Notes: a model not told the origin generated them from the sequence alone. A stretch of DNA of 7,401 bases from Bacillota bacterium (GCA_017439615.1 JAFSIU010000185.1:1-7401); one strand, 5' to 3'; positions 1-7,015 are shown, counted from the stretch's first letter. Numbers and translations: made by a program.

Positions 1-765
1 GGCAGCGGCATGGAGGAAATGGGCATCAATATGCAGGGTATTTTAGGCAGCATTATGCCCAAAAAGAAGAAAAAACGCAAGGTAACGATTGCAGAAGCCC
101 GCAAGCTTCTAGCTCAGGAAGAAGCCGAAAAGCTTGTCGATATGGATGAGGTGCAATCCCTCGGCATTGAGCGTGCCGAGCAGGCAGGCATTGTTTTCCT
201 TGATGAAATTGATAAAATTGCCGGCAAGGACGGCCATGGTCCCGATGTTTCCCGAGGCGGTGTGCAGCGTGATATTCTGCCCATTGTCGAAGGCTCGACC
301 GTGATGACCAAATATGGTCCCGTCAAAACCGATTATATGCTATTTATCGCGGCAGGTGCCTTCCATGTTTCCAAGCCCTCCGATCTTATCCCCGAGCTGC
401 AGGGACGCTTCCCCATCAGAGTTGAATTGACTAATCTTTCGGTCGAGGACCTTCGCAGAATCCTTACCGAGCCTGAGAATTCTCTGCTCAAGCAATATGT
501 TGCTCTGCTTTCCGCCGATGGTGTGGAGGTCGAATTCACCGAAAGCGGCATTGATGCCATAGCAAATATTGCCGATTCTGTCAACAGAAATACAGAGAAT
601 ATCGGTGCGCGCCGTCTGCATACCATTCTGGAAAAGGTGCTGGAGGATTTGCTCTATGACGCACCCGAAGCAGCTTCGGGATATGTACAGATCGACAAGG
701 AATTTGTTGAACAAAAACTCAAGGATATTGCCGATGACGAAGATCTGAGTCGCTATATTCTTTAA
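1..765 (+). CDS. hslU: ATP-dependent protease ATPase subunit HslU, C-terminal part (5' end outside window)
   Basis: HslU (ClpY) is the hexameric AAA+ unfoldase that feeds substrates into the HslV peptidase in the cytoplasm. The reading frame is open from base 1, so the gene begins upstream; 254 codons, a little over half of a usual HslU of about 440-470 residues, are present. In order one sees the end of the I-domain with a basic patch (58-84), Walker [10 protein letters not shown] (187-213), the VSRGGVQRD segment, the Arg-finger region [11 protein letters not shown], the sensor-2 segment IGARRLHT, and the conserved C-terminal tail EDLSRYIL, which in this family docks into HslV. Walker A and the pore loop lie outside the window. 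An internal ATG at position 10 is only a Met codon inside the I-domain, not a start. hslV is expected just upstream (inference). A terminator follows 9 bases after the stop. Family assignment is very secure. Confidence 0.97.
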   Translation, partial: GSGMEEMGINMQGILGSIMPKKKKKRKVTIAEARKLLAQEEAEKLVDMDEVQSLGIERAEQAGIVFLDEIDKIAGKDGHGPDVSRGGVQRDILPIVEGSTVMTKYGPVKTDYMLFIAAGAFHVSKPSDLIPELQGRFPIRVELTNLSVEDLRRILTEPENSLLKQYVALLSADGVEVEFTESGIDAIANIADSVNRNTENIGARRLHTILEKVLEDLLYDAPEAASGYVQIDKEFVEQKLKDIADDEDLSRYIL

Positions 766-773
766 AAAATCGC

Positions 774-815
774 TTGCCGTCTTTTTAATGAAAAAGGCGG
801 CAATTTTTTATTTTT
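774..815 (+). terminator. Rho-independent terminator of hslU
   Basis: A 13-bp stem, arms 774-786 and 791-803 with one G-T wobble, closes an AATG loop and runs straight into a T-rich tail (804-809 and beyond). It starts 9 bases after the hslU stop codon and separates hslU from the downstream channel gene. Confidence 0.88.
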
Positions 816-818
816 ATA

Positions 819-847
819 TCGACTTTTTTGTTTGATTGGCTTATAAT
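819..847 (+). promoter_or_regulatory. Predicted sigma70-type promoter of the TRIC channel gene
   Basis: A perfect TATAAT lies at 842-847 and a 4-of-6 match to the -35 box, TCGACT, at 819-824, giving a 17-bp spacer. The expected transcription start is near 854, leaving a leader of roughly 25 nt before the gene. It lies directly behind the hslU terminator, which fits independent expression. Assigned by pattern only. Confidence 0.55.
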
Positions 848-866
848 ATGCAATATTATTTTTTTT

Positions 867-872
867 GAGAGG
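867..872 (+). promoter_or_regulatory. Ribosome binding site that favours a TTG start
   Basis: GAGAGG at 867-872 is only 2 nt from the ATG at 875 but 8 nt from the in-frame TTG at 881. The normal spacing favours TTG as the true start of the channel gene. Confidence 0.55.
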
Positions 873-880
873 TCATGACA

Positions 881-1528
881 TTGGCTGAGCAGATTTTCTT
901 TATTCTGGAAATTATTGGAACCATAGCATTTGCCGTTTCAGGTGCGGTTTTGGCAGTGAAAAAGGAAGCTGATATCTTCGGTGTGCTTTTCCTTGGCATC
1001 ATCACCGCTGTCGGCGGCGGCGTTTTGCGTGATATAATGCTGGGTGAGCTGCCTCCGCATATATTCACTGACGGTATTTATGTGCTGGTGGCAAGTATTG
1101 CTGCTTTGACAGTCTTTCTTTTTGCCAAAATTTATTCTGATAAATATATTGTCTCTGAACAGAAGATTGACAAAGTGAATAATGTTTTCGATGCCTTGGG
1201 ACTGGGAGTTTTTTCGGTTTACGGCATGATAGTCGGAATGGATGCGGGGTATGGCGAAAATGCCTTTTTCATCATTTTTCTTGGTATGACCACAGGTATT
1301 GGGGGCGGCATCATTCGTGACACTCTTGTGAAGGATATGCCTTTTGTACTGCGTAAGCGGATCTATGCCATAGCATCTCTGGCGGGCTGTTTTATTTGCT
1401 ATTCTCTTAATATTCTGGGCTTCGGCAAACTGGCATCTGCCTTCATCGGAATGCTGACGGTTTTTATGCTGCGTATGCTGGCAACCAGATATAAATGGAA
1501 TCTCCCGCGGATCAAAGCAAAAAAATGA
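881..1528 (+). CDS. Trimeric intracellular cation (TRIC) channel family protein, UPF0126/YicG-like
   Basis: This is an integral membrane protein of about 215 residues, the usual size for prokaryotic TRIC channels, which form trimers with a monovalent-cation (K+) pore in each subunit. The two-fold internal repeat typical of the family is plain: GGGVLRD (codons 47-53 counted from the ATG at 875) and GGGIIRD (143-149), 96 residues apart, each at the end of a glycine-rich hydrophobic helix and followed by a short polar loop. About seven membrane segments can be drawn, and the C-terminus is basic (RIKAKK), suggesting a cytoplasmic tail. The start is ambiguous: ATG at 875 has its Shine-Dalgarno only 2 nt away, whereas TTG at 881 has it at 8 nt, so TTG is chosen. 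No clear GC-rich terminator follows. Older annotation calls this family a glycine transporter; physiological role here is unknown. Confidence 0.92.
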   Translation: MAEQIFFILEIIGTIAFAVSGAVLAVKKEADIFGVLFLGIITAVGGGVLRDIMLGELPPHIFTDGIYVLVASIAALTVFLFAKIYSDKYIVSEQKIDKVNNVFDALGLGVFSVYGMIVGMDAGYGENAFFIIFLGMTTGIGGGIIRDTLVKDMPFVLRKRIYAIASLAGCFICYSLNILGFGKLASAFIGMLTVFMLRMLATRYKWNLPRIKAKK

Positions 1529-1547
1529 TATTTTTGAAAAATTTTTA

Positions 1548-1576
1548 TTGAAAAATACTACAGAATATCTTAAAAT
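1548..1576 (+). promoter_or_regulatory. Predicted sigma70-type promoter of purC
   Basis: TTGAAA (1548-1553, 5 of 6) and TAAAAT (1571-1576, 5 of 6) are separated by exactly 17 bp in A/T-rich DNA. The expected start near 1583 gives a leader of about 42 nt, enough to contain the ribosome binding site. A perfect TATAAT at 1598-1603 was also seen, but it lacks a -35 box and would start transcription inside the ribosome binding site. No purine riboswitch or PurR-box-like palindrome is visible in this short leader. Confidence 0.6.
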
Positions 1577-1624
1577 ATTTGGATTATAAGGGTTTTATAT
1601 AATGCAATTAAGGAGGTTTATGAA

Positions 1625-2308
1625 ATGGAAAAAATTTATGAAGGCAAAACCAAAGATGTTTATCAATTGGAAAACGGCAATGTGCTGTTGAAGTTCAAGG
1701 ACGATTGTACCGGTAAGGACGGCGTTTTTGATCCCGGTGAAAATACTGTCGGTTTGACTATTGAAGGCATCGGCAAAGCAAATCTGAAAACCTCCATACT
1801 TTTCTTTGAAAAGCTGCAGCAGGCAGGCATCAAGACTCATTATGTATCCGCAGATATCGAAAATGCTACTATGGAAGTTCTTCCTGCCAAGGTCTTCGGT
1901 CATGGCTTGGAAGTCATCTGCCGCTTGGTTGCAACCGGCAGCTTCATTCGTCGCTATGGCGCTTATATCGCAGACGGTACCGCTTTGGAGGGTGGCTATG
2001 TAGAAACCACCTTCAAGGATGATGCCAAAGGTGATCCTCTTGTAACCAGCGATGCCTTGGCAGCACTCGGTGTTATGAGCGAGGAAATGTATCAGTCCAT
2101 GAAGCAGCAGACTCTTGCTATCACCAAAATCGTTGCCGATGAGCTCAAAACCAAGGGTCTTGACCTCTGGGATATCAAATTCGAATTCGGCTATCACGGT
2201 GATGAAGTTATTCTTATTGATGAAATCGCCAGCGGCAATATGCGTGTTTATAAAGACGGAGTTATCGTTCCTCCCGTCGAATTGACCAAAATCATTCTTG
2301 GTGAATAA
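1625..2308 (+). CDS. purC: Phosphoribosylaminoimidazole-succinocarboxamide (SAICAR) synthetase, compact variant
   Basis: PurC joins CAIR and aspartate using ATP to make SAICAR in de novo purine synthesis, in the cytoplasm. The 227-residue product carries the family landmarks: nucleotide-binding EGKTKDVY (6-13), [17 protein letters not shown] (96-112, the CAIR/phosphate-binding Arg-rich segment), DDAKGDPLV (132-140), DIKFEFG (183-189) and [11 protein letters not shown] (199-209). It is slightly shorter than the usual 235-240 residues. The last motif differs from the common DEISPDTCR form, suggesting a distinct subgroup; I recall similar GNMR-type sequences annotated as PurC in Firmicutes. The ATG at 1625 has AAGGAGG (1610-1616) 8 nt upstream; an out-of-frame ATG at 1620 is too close. 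It has its own promoter and terminator and no other pur gene beside it. A diverged paralogue with another ligand is a less likely alternative. Confidence 0.93.
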   Translation: MEKIYEGKTKDVYQLENGNVLLKFKDDCTGKDGVFDPGENTVGLTIEGIGKANLKTSILFFEKLQQAGIKTHYVSADIENATMEVLPAKVFGHGLEVICRLVATGSFIRRYGAYIADGTALEGGYVETTFKDDAKGDPLVTSDALAALGVMSEEMYQSMKQQTLAITKIVADELKTKGLDLWDIKFEFGYHGDEVILIDEIASGNMRVYKDGVIVPPVELTKIILGE

Positions 2309-2321
2309 TATTGTTTTATCC

Positions 2322-2357
2322 AAAATGGTGCAGGCTTGTCCTGCACCATTTTATTTT
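2322..2357 (+). terminator. Rho-independent terminator of purC
   Basis: A perfect 13-bp stem, arms 2322-2334 and 2340-2352, surrounds a 5-nt loop (CTTGT). The right arm ends in TTTT and is followed by ATTTT. It begins 13 bases after the purC stop. The A-run on the left arm could let it also act on the minus strand. Confidence 0.9.
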
Positions 2358-2400
2358 GCCAAAGGGCAGTTCGAACAGCTTTTCTTATATGATAATTCTA

Positions 2401-2429
2401 TTGTATTTTAGGCTGCAAGGAAGTATAAT
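2401..2429 (+). promoter_or_regulatory. Predicted promoter of the four-gene ABC exporter unit
   Basis: A perfect TATAAT at 2424-2429 sits 17 bp after TTGTAT (2401-2406), which keeps only the TTG of the -35 consensus. The expected transcription start near 2436 leaves about 33 nt to the GTG start at 2469. It lies between the purC terminator and the ATPase gene, which supports a separate transcript for 2469-7015. Confidence 0.5.
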
Positions 2430-2452
2430 AATAGTAATAAATGCCGTATGGC

Positions 2453-2458
2453 AGGAGG
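2453..2458 (+). promoter_or_regulatory. Ribosome binding site deciding the ATPase start
   Basis: AGGAGG at 2453-2458 lies inside the first codons that would follow the ATG at 2448, so that ATG is unlikely to be used. It is 4 nt before an in-frame TTG (2463) and 10 nt before an in-frame GTG (2469). The GTG gives the more natural spacing and N-terminus. Confidence 0.6.
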
Positions 2459-2468
2459 GAGATTGAGT

Positions 2469-3122
2469 GTGGCCGAAGTCAGAAATATTTGCTTTTCCTA
2501 TGGAAAAAAACACGTTCTGCAGAATCTGAACTTGTCGGTGCAGAATGGTGAATGCCTTGTGCTCGCAGGCCCGAACGGCAGCGGCAAATCCACAGCCCTT
2601 TCCATTATCGCAGGCGCAGTCAAGCCCTCATCGGGGGAAGTAATTGCCGATGGCCGTATCGGCTATGTGCCGCAGGGTAATGCACTTTTTGAAGATGCTT
2701 CTGTCAAGGACAATCTGAAATTCTTCGCAGGTCTTGCCGGCTGCACAGTTCCCCAAAAACTTTGCTTTGGAGTGGAGCGTTATGCCGCACAAAAGGTCTC
2801 GGCTCTTTCAGGCGGTATGAAAAAACAAGTCAGCATTGCCTGTGCGCTTTTGGCTGAGCCTGATATAATCCTTTTTGATGAGCCATGCGATTCGCTTGAC
2901 ATCGGCTATCGTGATGAGTTTATCGAGCTTGTTCAGGGGCTGAAGTCAAGGGGCAAGACTATTATTTATGTCGGGCATGATCCATTGGAATTCGCCGCTT
3001 TCTATGATAAATTACTGTTTTTGGGTTCCGATCCACCGCGTCTTTTCAGCAGAGCAGAGCTTTCTGGCAGCAGTGAACATTTGGAAGACTTCTGCATAAA
3101 TTATAAAAATCTGTTTAAATAA
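2469..3122 (+). CDS. ABC transporter ATP-binding protein (ABC-2 exporter type)
   Basis: This cytoplasmic nucleotide-binding subunit should power the two permeases encoded at 4737-7015. Counted from GTG 2469 the 217-residue protein shows Walker A GPNGSGKST (34-42), the Q-loop glutamine in YVPQG (Q69), signature LSGGM (113-117), Walker B IILFDE with the catalytic Glu (133-138), D-loop SLD (142-144) and the H-loop in VGHD (H170). All residues needed for hydrolysis are present. The helical subdomain is rather short and there is no extra C-terminal domain, as in simple ABC-2 exporters. An upstream in-frame ATG at 2448 would add 7 residues, but it has no ribosome binding site, would sit about 12 nt from the predicted transcript start, and overlaps AGGAGG. 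The next gene starts 20 bases after the stop. Family is certain; the substrate is not known. Confidence 0.93.
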   Translation: MAEVRNICFSYGKKHVLQNLNLSVQNGECLVLAGPNGSGKSTALSIIAGAVKPSSGEVIADGRIGYVPQGNALFEDASVKDNLKFFAGLAGCTVPQKLCFGVERYAAQKVSALSGGMKKQVSIACALLAEPDIILFDEPCDSLDIGYRDEFIELVQGLKSRGKTIIYVGHDPLEFAAFYDKLLFLGSDPPRLFSRAELSGSSEHLEDFCINYKNLFK

Positions 3123-3142
3123 AAAAGAAAAGAGGAAAGAAA

Positions 3143-4699
3143 ATGACAGAGAACACTTATAATCCCGTCAAAAAATCACGCGCTCCTATGATAGCCATCA
3201 TTGCTGTTGCAATCGTTGCAGTTATCGGAATCGCAGCCTTTGCAGTTTCGGGAGGGTTTTCCTCCGCTCCTCAGTCTGTGATCGAGACCCAAGGTCCTCT
3301 CGGTCTTGTGGCAGACGGAATAGCAAAAACTGCTGATGTGCAGATGCAGGCACAAAAAGATTCAATAATATATAAAGCCTTCAACGGCGGTAGTGTTGAA
3401 CTTGTTCTCGAATCAGAAGATCTGCTTTCTTCTTATCTGGATGTTGAGCTGCCTAATGCAGCTCTGACTGCAAAGCTTTACAGCGATCCCGAGAATATGC
3501 AGTTCGGTATCAAAGCAGGTATGGAGGTTTCTGCCGTTTCTGTTATCGATGCTTTGCTGACTGTGAATGAGGATGCTTTGACTGTCTCCTCTGATGCTTT
3601 GCTCGGCACAAAAGTTTTGGGTGTCGGCTTTGAGAATATTGTCGAAAACTTTGACAAATCTGTTTTTGGACCCGGTGGCTCCTACAGCTTGGATATTTCG
3701 GCAAAGGAGCTTGTGGAAGAGCTCGGTCTGGGCAATGCTGCAGCTTTGATGACCAAGGCTGAGGAATTGAATGAAAAGTCAGAAGATATTGCTGCAGATT
3801 TCTGTAATATGCTGGTAGCAAGTCTTGAAGAAAATGCCTTGATAGAAGAAACCGAAGCCGGTATCGTTGTTGCGGATGAAGAAACTCTCGTAACCTCTGT
3901 CAGTGTTCTTCTTGATAATGTCGGTTTGCCTGCTGTCGTGGAAGATGTCTGCATCTATATAAGAGATGATCAGGAATTCCGCAGCTTTTTGAAGGATCTC
4001 TTTGTTATCTATGAAGAAATGGGTATGCTCGAGGAAATGGAACTTGGCAGCACCGCAGACGAGGCTATGAAGAATCTCGATGATTCTGTCAATGCTGTGC
4101 TTGCTGATCTTGAAGATTTTGCCGAGGAAATGGACAATGGCACTTTGTCTTTTGTTTTCCATATCTCTGAAAAAGGCAAATATTTTGTCGGTATGGATAT
4201 GATCGTTGAAGACGGAGCAGCAGAAAGCAAGGTTTTATTCTTTATGGGACCCGATCCCGCTGCTCCTGAATTCTGCCGTTTGACCATTGTCGAGGATGAT
4301 TATGTTCTTGCTGATGTCCAGGTCATGATTGCGGACAGCGATAAAGAATTAGCGATAGAGATATTGGCCGAAGAAGATGGCGATGAAACTCTTGATGCCG
4401 AACTGACTTATGACAAGACACTCGGTGAATATGAGCTTATCTGCCAGATCGACAATGATGAGAATATCAGAGCCAAAGGTGATGTCCGTGAAGAAAAGAA
4501 GCTTTTGGCAATCGGCCTTGATACAATATATGGTGAAGGCGAAAAATGGGTTGTTGATGCCGAGGTCATTTTCAGAGCAGATGATGAATTGAAGCCAGGT
4601 AAATATACCGACATTCTGCTGCTCTCCGAAGACGAATTTGCTACCTTGGTAGGTGAGCTTACAGGCTCTTTGATGGGGCTTATGTTGATGCTTCAATAG
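3143..4699 (+). CDS. Membrane-anchored extracytoplasmic protein of unknown function, ABC exporter-associated
   Basis: I do not recognise a named family. The 518-residue product has a short basic cytoplasmic N-terminus (NPVKKSRAP), one strongly hydrophobic helix (about 15-36) that reads as an uncleaved signal anchor, and then about 480 residues expected outside the membrane. There is no lipobox Cys. Residues about 70-190 alternate in a beta-strand manner and include ALTVSSDALLGTKVLGVGF; 185-335 look helical and very acidic; 335-490 are again beta-rich; the end is a hydrophobic helix-like stretch with several Met and Leu. Asp and Glu far outnumber Lys and Arg. Four Cys lie in the outer part (221, 270, 378, 434). 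The beta-helix-beta plan loosely recalls LolA/LppX-type carriers, but this is inference from pattern only. The ATG has GAGG (3132-3135) 7 nt upstream. Its place between ATPase and permease genes suggests a dedicated partner of the exporter. Confidence 0.88.
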   Translation: MTENTYNPVKKSRAPMIAIIAVAIVAVIGIAAFAVSGGFSSAPQSVIETQGPLGLVADGIAKTADVQMQAQKDSIIYKAFNGGSVELVLESEDLLSSYLDVELPNAALTAKLYSDPENMQFGIKAGMEVSAVSVIDALLTVNEDALTVSSDALLGTKVLGVGFENIVENFDKSVFGPGGSYSLDISAKELVEELGLGNAAALMTKAEELNEKSEDIAADFCNMLVASLEENALIEETEAGIVVADEETLVTSVSVLLDNVGLPAVVEDVCIYIRDDQEFRSFLKDLFVIYEEMGMLEEMELGSTADEAMKNLDDSVNAVLADLEDFAEEMDNGTLSFVFHISEKGKYFVGMDMIVEDGAAESKVLFFMGPDPAAPEFCRLTIVEDDYVLADVQVMIADSDKELAIEILAEEDGDETLDAELTYDKTLGEYELICQIDNDENIRAKGDVREEKKLLAIGLDTIYGEGEKWVVDAEVIFRADDELKPGKYTDILLLSEDEFATLVGELTGSLMGLMLMLQ

Positions 4700-4724
4700 C
4701 ATTTGAAGTTTTAAAAAACTGTTT

Positions 4725-4730
4725 GGGGGA
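4725..4730 (+). promoter_or_regulatory. Ribosome binding site deciding the first permease start
   Basis: The G-run GGGGGA (4725-4730) touches an in-frame TTG at 4731 and so cannot serve it well. It is 6-7 nt before the ATG at 4737, which is taken as the start. As a Shine-Dalgarno it is weaker than those of the neighbouring genes. Confidence 0.5.
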
Positions 4731-4736
4731 TTGACA

Positions 4737-5921
4737 ATGCTGGCAAGGGATATAAAGCTTTTTGGCCGCTGCTTGTTGCCGGCATTTGTGCTGACAGCTT
4801 TATTTGCCATTGTCTGTGCACTCGCCGCATTCGGCACTATGTCAGCAGCCGAGAATAAAATTGCTCCCCTGAAGGTCAATGTTGTGGATAACGAGGATAC
4901 TGCCATGAGCCGTATCCTCGTTAATGTTGTTATGGAGATGGATTATATCTCCTCCTTGCTCGATATCGAAAAAAGCGATTATGCGGAGGCAGTTTCAAAT
5001 CTGGAGAGCGGCAAAAGCATTGCCGCGATCATTTTGCCCGAGAGCTTTGTCGGGGATATTGCTGCAGGCAGAAATGCCAAAGGGCAGATAATCCTTTCGC
5101 ATAATGCTGCATCTTATTCAGATATGGTCGCAGAAGTGGCAAGCTTTGGTGAGCTGCTGCTTGCGGCAGGACAATATGGAATTTTCTGCGGACAGGAAAT
5201 CATCGCCGAGCATAAGTTAGGCAGTGCAGCAAACAGCGTTTTTTTGGAGAAAACCAATAAAAGCCTGCTGAATGAAGCCATAGTCGCAGGAGAAAAATAT
5301 TTTGAAATATCGGTTGCTGATTTTGCTGATACCGATATGTCGGCTGTGAGCTATTATTCTCTTTGCTGGCTGGTTTTGCTTTTGTTTTTATGCGGCAATT
5401 TCTTTTCTGAGCTTTGCCTTGCGGATATGAATCGCTCCATGCTTTGCCGTCTGCGTGCCTTGGGAGTGGGGGATATTCGCTTTGCAGGTGGGAAAGTGAT
5501 GCTGCCCTTTATTTTCCGTCTGTTGCTTTGTGCCGCTTTGCTGCTCCTTGCCGGCAGATTTATTGAAATTGAAAACGGATTGTATGTTCTTGCAGTCTGT
5601 GTGTTGTCATTGCTGTTTATCTCTCTTTTCAGCAGCACAGTGATTATGCTGCGCGGCTGGGGCATCATGTGCAATACTGCTTTTGCCGCTTGCGGTCTTT
5701 TCCTCTGCGGTGGACTTGTGCCTCGCCAAATGCTTGCCGATGGTCTGCTTTTCTTTGGCGATATAACACCCTTTGGTGCCGCACTCAATCTGTTTGCCCC
5801 GCTTTTGGGTGGCGACTTGAAGGCAGCTTGCATCATCGCTTTGGCAGCTTACAGCTTGTTATGTATATTGTTGCTGTGGCGCAGACTTCAGCTTTTGCGG
5901 AGCGGAGGTGAGACGCAATGA
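4737..5921 (+). CDS. ABC-2 type transporter permease, first subunit
   Basis: The 394-residue integral membrane protein has the plan of ABC2_membrane_3-type permeases: a short cytoplasmic N-terminal helix, one membrane segment (about 12-35), a large outside domain (about 36-204), then five more segments (about 205-225, 255-273, 281-303, 308-327, 362-381) and a basic cytoplasmic end (LWRRLQLLRSGG). The outside domain begins with LKVNVVDNED and contains a stretch ending AAIILPESF, the alpha/beta pattern common in this family. The segment CGGLVPRQML followed by ITPFGAALNLF matches the usual Gly/Pro-containing signature before the last helix. ATG 4737 is preferred over TTG 4731 because of ribosome-binding-site spacing. 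Its last four bases overlap the next start (ATGA at 5918-5921), which points to translational coupling and equal amounts of the two permeases. Substrate unknown. Confidence 0.88.
   Translation: MLARDIKLFGRCLLPAFVLTALFAIVCALAAFGTMSAAENKIAPLKVNVVDNEDTAMSRILVNVVMEMDYISSLLDIEKSDYAEAVSNLESGKSIAAIILPESFVGDIAAGRNAKGQIILSHNAASYSDMVAEVASFGELLLAAGQYGIFCGQEIIAEHKLGSAANSVFLEKTNKSLLNEAIVAGEKYFEISVADFADTDMSAVSYYSLCWLVLLLFLCGNFFSELCLADMNRSMLCRLRALGVGDIRFAGGKVMLPFIFRLLLCAALLLLAGRFIEIENGLYVLAVCVLSLLFISLFSSTVIMLRGWGIMCNTAFAACGLFLCGGLVPRQMLADGLLFFGDITPFGAALNLFAPLLGGDLKAACIIALAAYSLLCILLLWRRLQLLRSGGETQ
5904..5911 (+). promoter_or_regulatory. Near-perfect ribosome binding site for the second permease
   Basis: GGAGGTGA is fully complementary to the 16S rRNA 3' end and lies inside the final codons of the first permease gene, 9 nt (counted from GGAGG) before the ATG at 5918. 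With the ATGA overlap, it suggests strong, coupled translation of the second permease. Confidence 0.75.
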
Positions 5922-7015
5922 GCAGCTTGAGCTTTGCTTTGAAAAGAACTGTCTCCTCCAAGGCTTTTATGCTGTTTTTGCTGCTGATAGCGGTTGCTGT
6001 TTTTGCCGCTTCTTTCTATGGCAGCTTTGCAGGGCTTCCTCCTGCAGGGATTTATAATGCAGGCAGCGGATATCTCTCGCAAAGAGTGGTCGCTTTGCTG
6101 CATGAAAGAGGCTTTGTGGAATATGCTTCGGCAGACGAAATGCAGAATGCATTGCTGCAAGGGGAAATCGATTGTGCAGCAAGCCTCCCCGCAGATTTTG
6201 ATGCAAGGTTTGAAGCAGGGGAGACCAAGGGTATAATCAGCTTTATTTCAACCGCCTCATCTTTTGCACCGATGATATATCAAAGCCATATTTCTGCCGT
6301 GCTTTTCAGTGAATATGCTCCATATATCACAGCAGCAAGCCTCGCCGAATATGCTATCCCGCAGGAAGAGGTTCTGCAAAAATATGAAGCTATGCTGGCA
6401 GATGGCTATGCCTTCAGTTTTGAATTGCTCTCTGCCGAGGGTGTTTCTCCCGAAAATGTCAAATCGCATAATCTTATGATGGGTGCAGCTGCCATATTGC
6501 TTTTCATTGCAATTTGTATTCTCTCTGTGCCTTTGCTTCAGGAAGCATTTTCAGCGCTTTCTCTGCGCATCGGCATGCGCAAAAGCCTCTTGCATATCAT
6601 CCTGCCCAATCTCGCCGTGAGAGCGCTCTTTTCTGCCTCGGCGGCGGCAATAGGACTGGTCGCGGCAGGTGTTGTTCAGTCGGATGAATTTTGTTTCCGT
6701 CTTATCCCTGCGGTGTTTGTGTATTGTATGCTGCTTATGGCTGCGGCTTTGCTGCTTGCCGCAATTTGTCCTCAGCCAAGAAATCTGAACATCCTGCTCA
6801 CACTTTTGGTGCTCGCATCCTTGGCTTTCTGCCCGCTTTTTGTAGATATTGCTATGCTTTCTCCTTTTTTGAATGCATTGCGTTTTGTTCTGCCATGCTA
6901 TTGGCTGTGGCTTGCCGCAGACCATCTGCTTTTGTTGCTTTTGCTGGCCTTTGCAGCTCTGCCTGCTGCTGCATTCGCTTTTTTATGCCGCAGTCGGGGA
7001 AATCATAGGAGTTAA
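5918..7015 (+). CDS. ABC-2 type transporter permease, second subunit
   Basis: This 365-residue membrane protein repeats the plan of its neighbour: a short basic N-terminus, one segment (about 16-34), an outside domain of about 150 residues (35-185), then five segments (about 186-206, 228-251, 262-284, 290-312, 338-356) and a basic tail (CRSRGNHRS). In the outside domain, ALLQGEIDCAASLPADFDARFEAG, seen at about residues 78-101, is the same alpha/beta pattern as in the first permease, though overall sequence likeness is low. Near the end, CPLFVDIAMLSPFLNAL followed by LPCYW corresponds to the Pro-rich pre-helix signature. The two permeases most likely form a heterodimer with two copies of the ATPase encoded at 2469 (inference from order and overlap). 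A hairpin follows 17 bases after the stop. Membrane topology was judged by eye. Confidence 0.87.
   Translation: MSSLSFALKRTVSSKAFMLFLLLIAVAVFAASFYGSFAGLPPAGIYNAGSGYLSQRVVALLHERGFVEYASADEMQNALLQGEIDCAASLPADFDARFEAGETKGIISFISTASSFAPMIYQSHISAVLFSEYAPYITAASLAEYAIPQEEVLQKYEAMLADGYAFSFELLSAEGVSPENVKSHNLMMGAAAILLFIAICILSVPLLQEAFSALSLRIGMRKSLLHIILPNLAVRALFSASAAAIGLVAAGVVQSDEFCFRLIPAVFVYCMLLMAAALLLAAICPQPRNLNILLTLLVLASLAFCPLFVDIAMLSPFLNALRFVLPCYWLWLAADHLLLLLLLAFAALPAAAFAFLCRSRGNHRS

Noticed and set aside
58..84. PKKKKKRKV in HslU, strikingly like a viral nuclear localisation signal.
   Set aside because: It lies in the I-domain of a bacterial HslU; I recall similar basic patches (PKKTKKRKV-like) in Firmicutes HslU, and the frame is plainly hslU. 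The likeness is coincidental.
1598..1603. Perfect TATAAT just before purC as a promoter -10 box.
   Set aside because: No -35 box at suitable spacing, and transcription would begin inside the AAGGAGG ribosome binding site; the 1548-1576 promoter fits better.
1595..2323. Minus-strand open frame of 242 codons covering all of purC and its leader.
   Set aside because: It mirrors purC codon structure, has no recognisable family pattern, and would run through the purC promoter and terminator; purC motifs on the plus strand are decisive.
2357..2368. Small hairpin TGCC/GGCA after the purC terminator as a riboswitch or operator.
   Set aside because: Only a 4-bp stem with a 4-nt loop, no conserved aptamer features, and it lies upstream of the predicted ABC promoter.
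4707..4720. AGTTTT/AAAACT inverted repeat between the 518-residue gene and the first permease as an internal terminator.
   Set aside because: A/T-only pairing, nearly no loop and no following T-run; it is unlikely to end transcription.
4349..4906. Minus-strand open frame of 185 codons spanning the end of the 518-residue gene and the first permease start.
   Set aside because: It crosses a gene junction antisense, shows no ribosome binding or membrane logic, and the plus-strand genes explain the sequence fully.
5354..5836. Minus-strand open frame of 160 codons within the first permease.
   Set aside because: Its product is Ser/Pro/Lys/Arg-rich without helices or motifs, typical of the antisense reading of a Leu-rich membrane protein gene.
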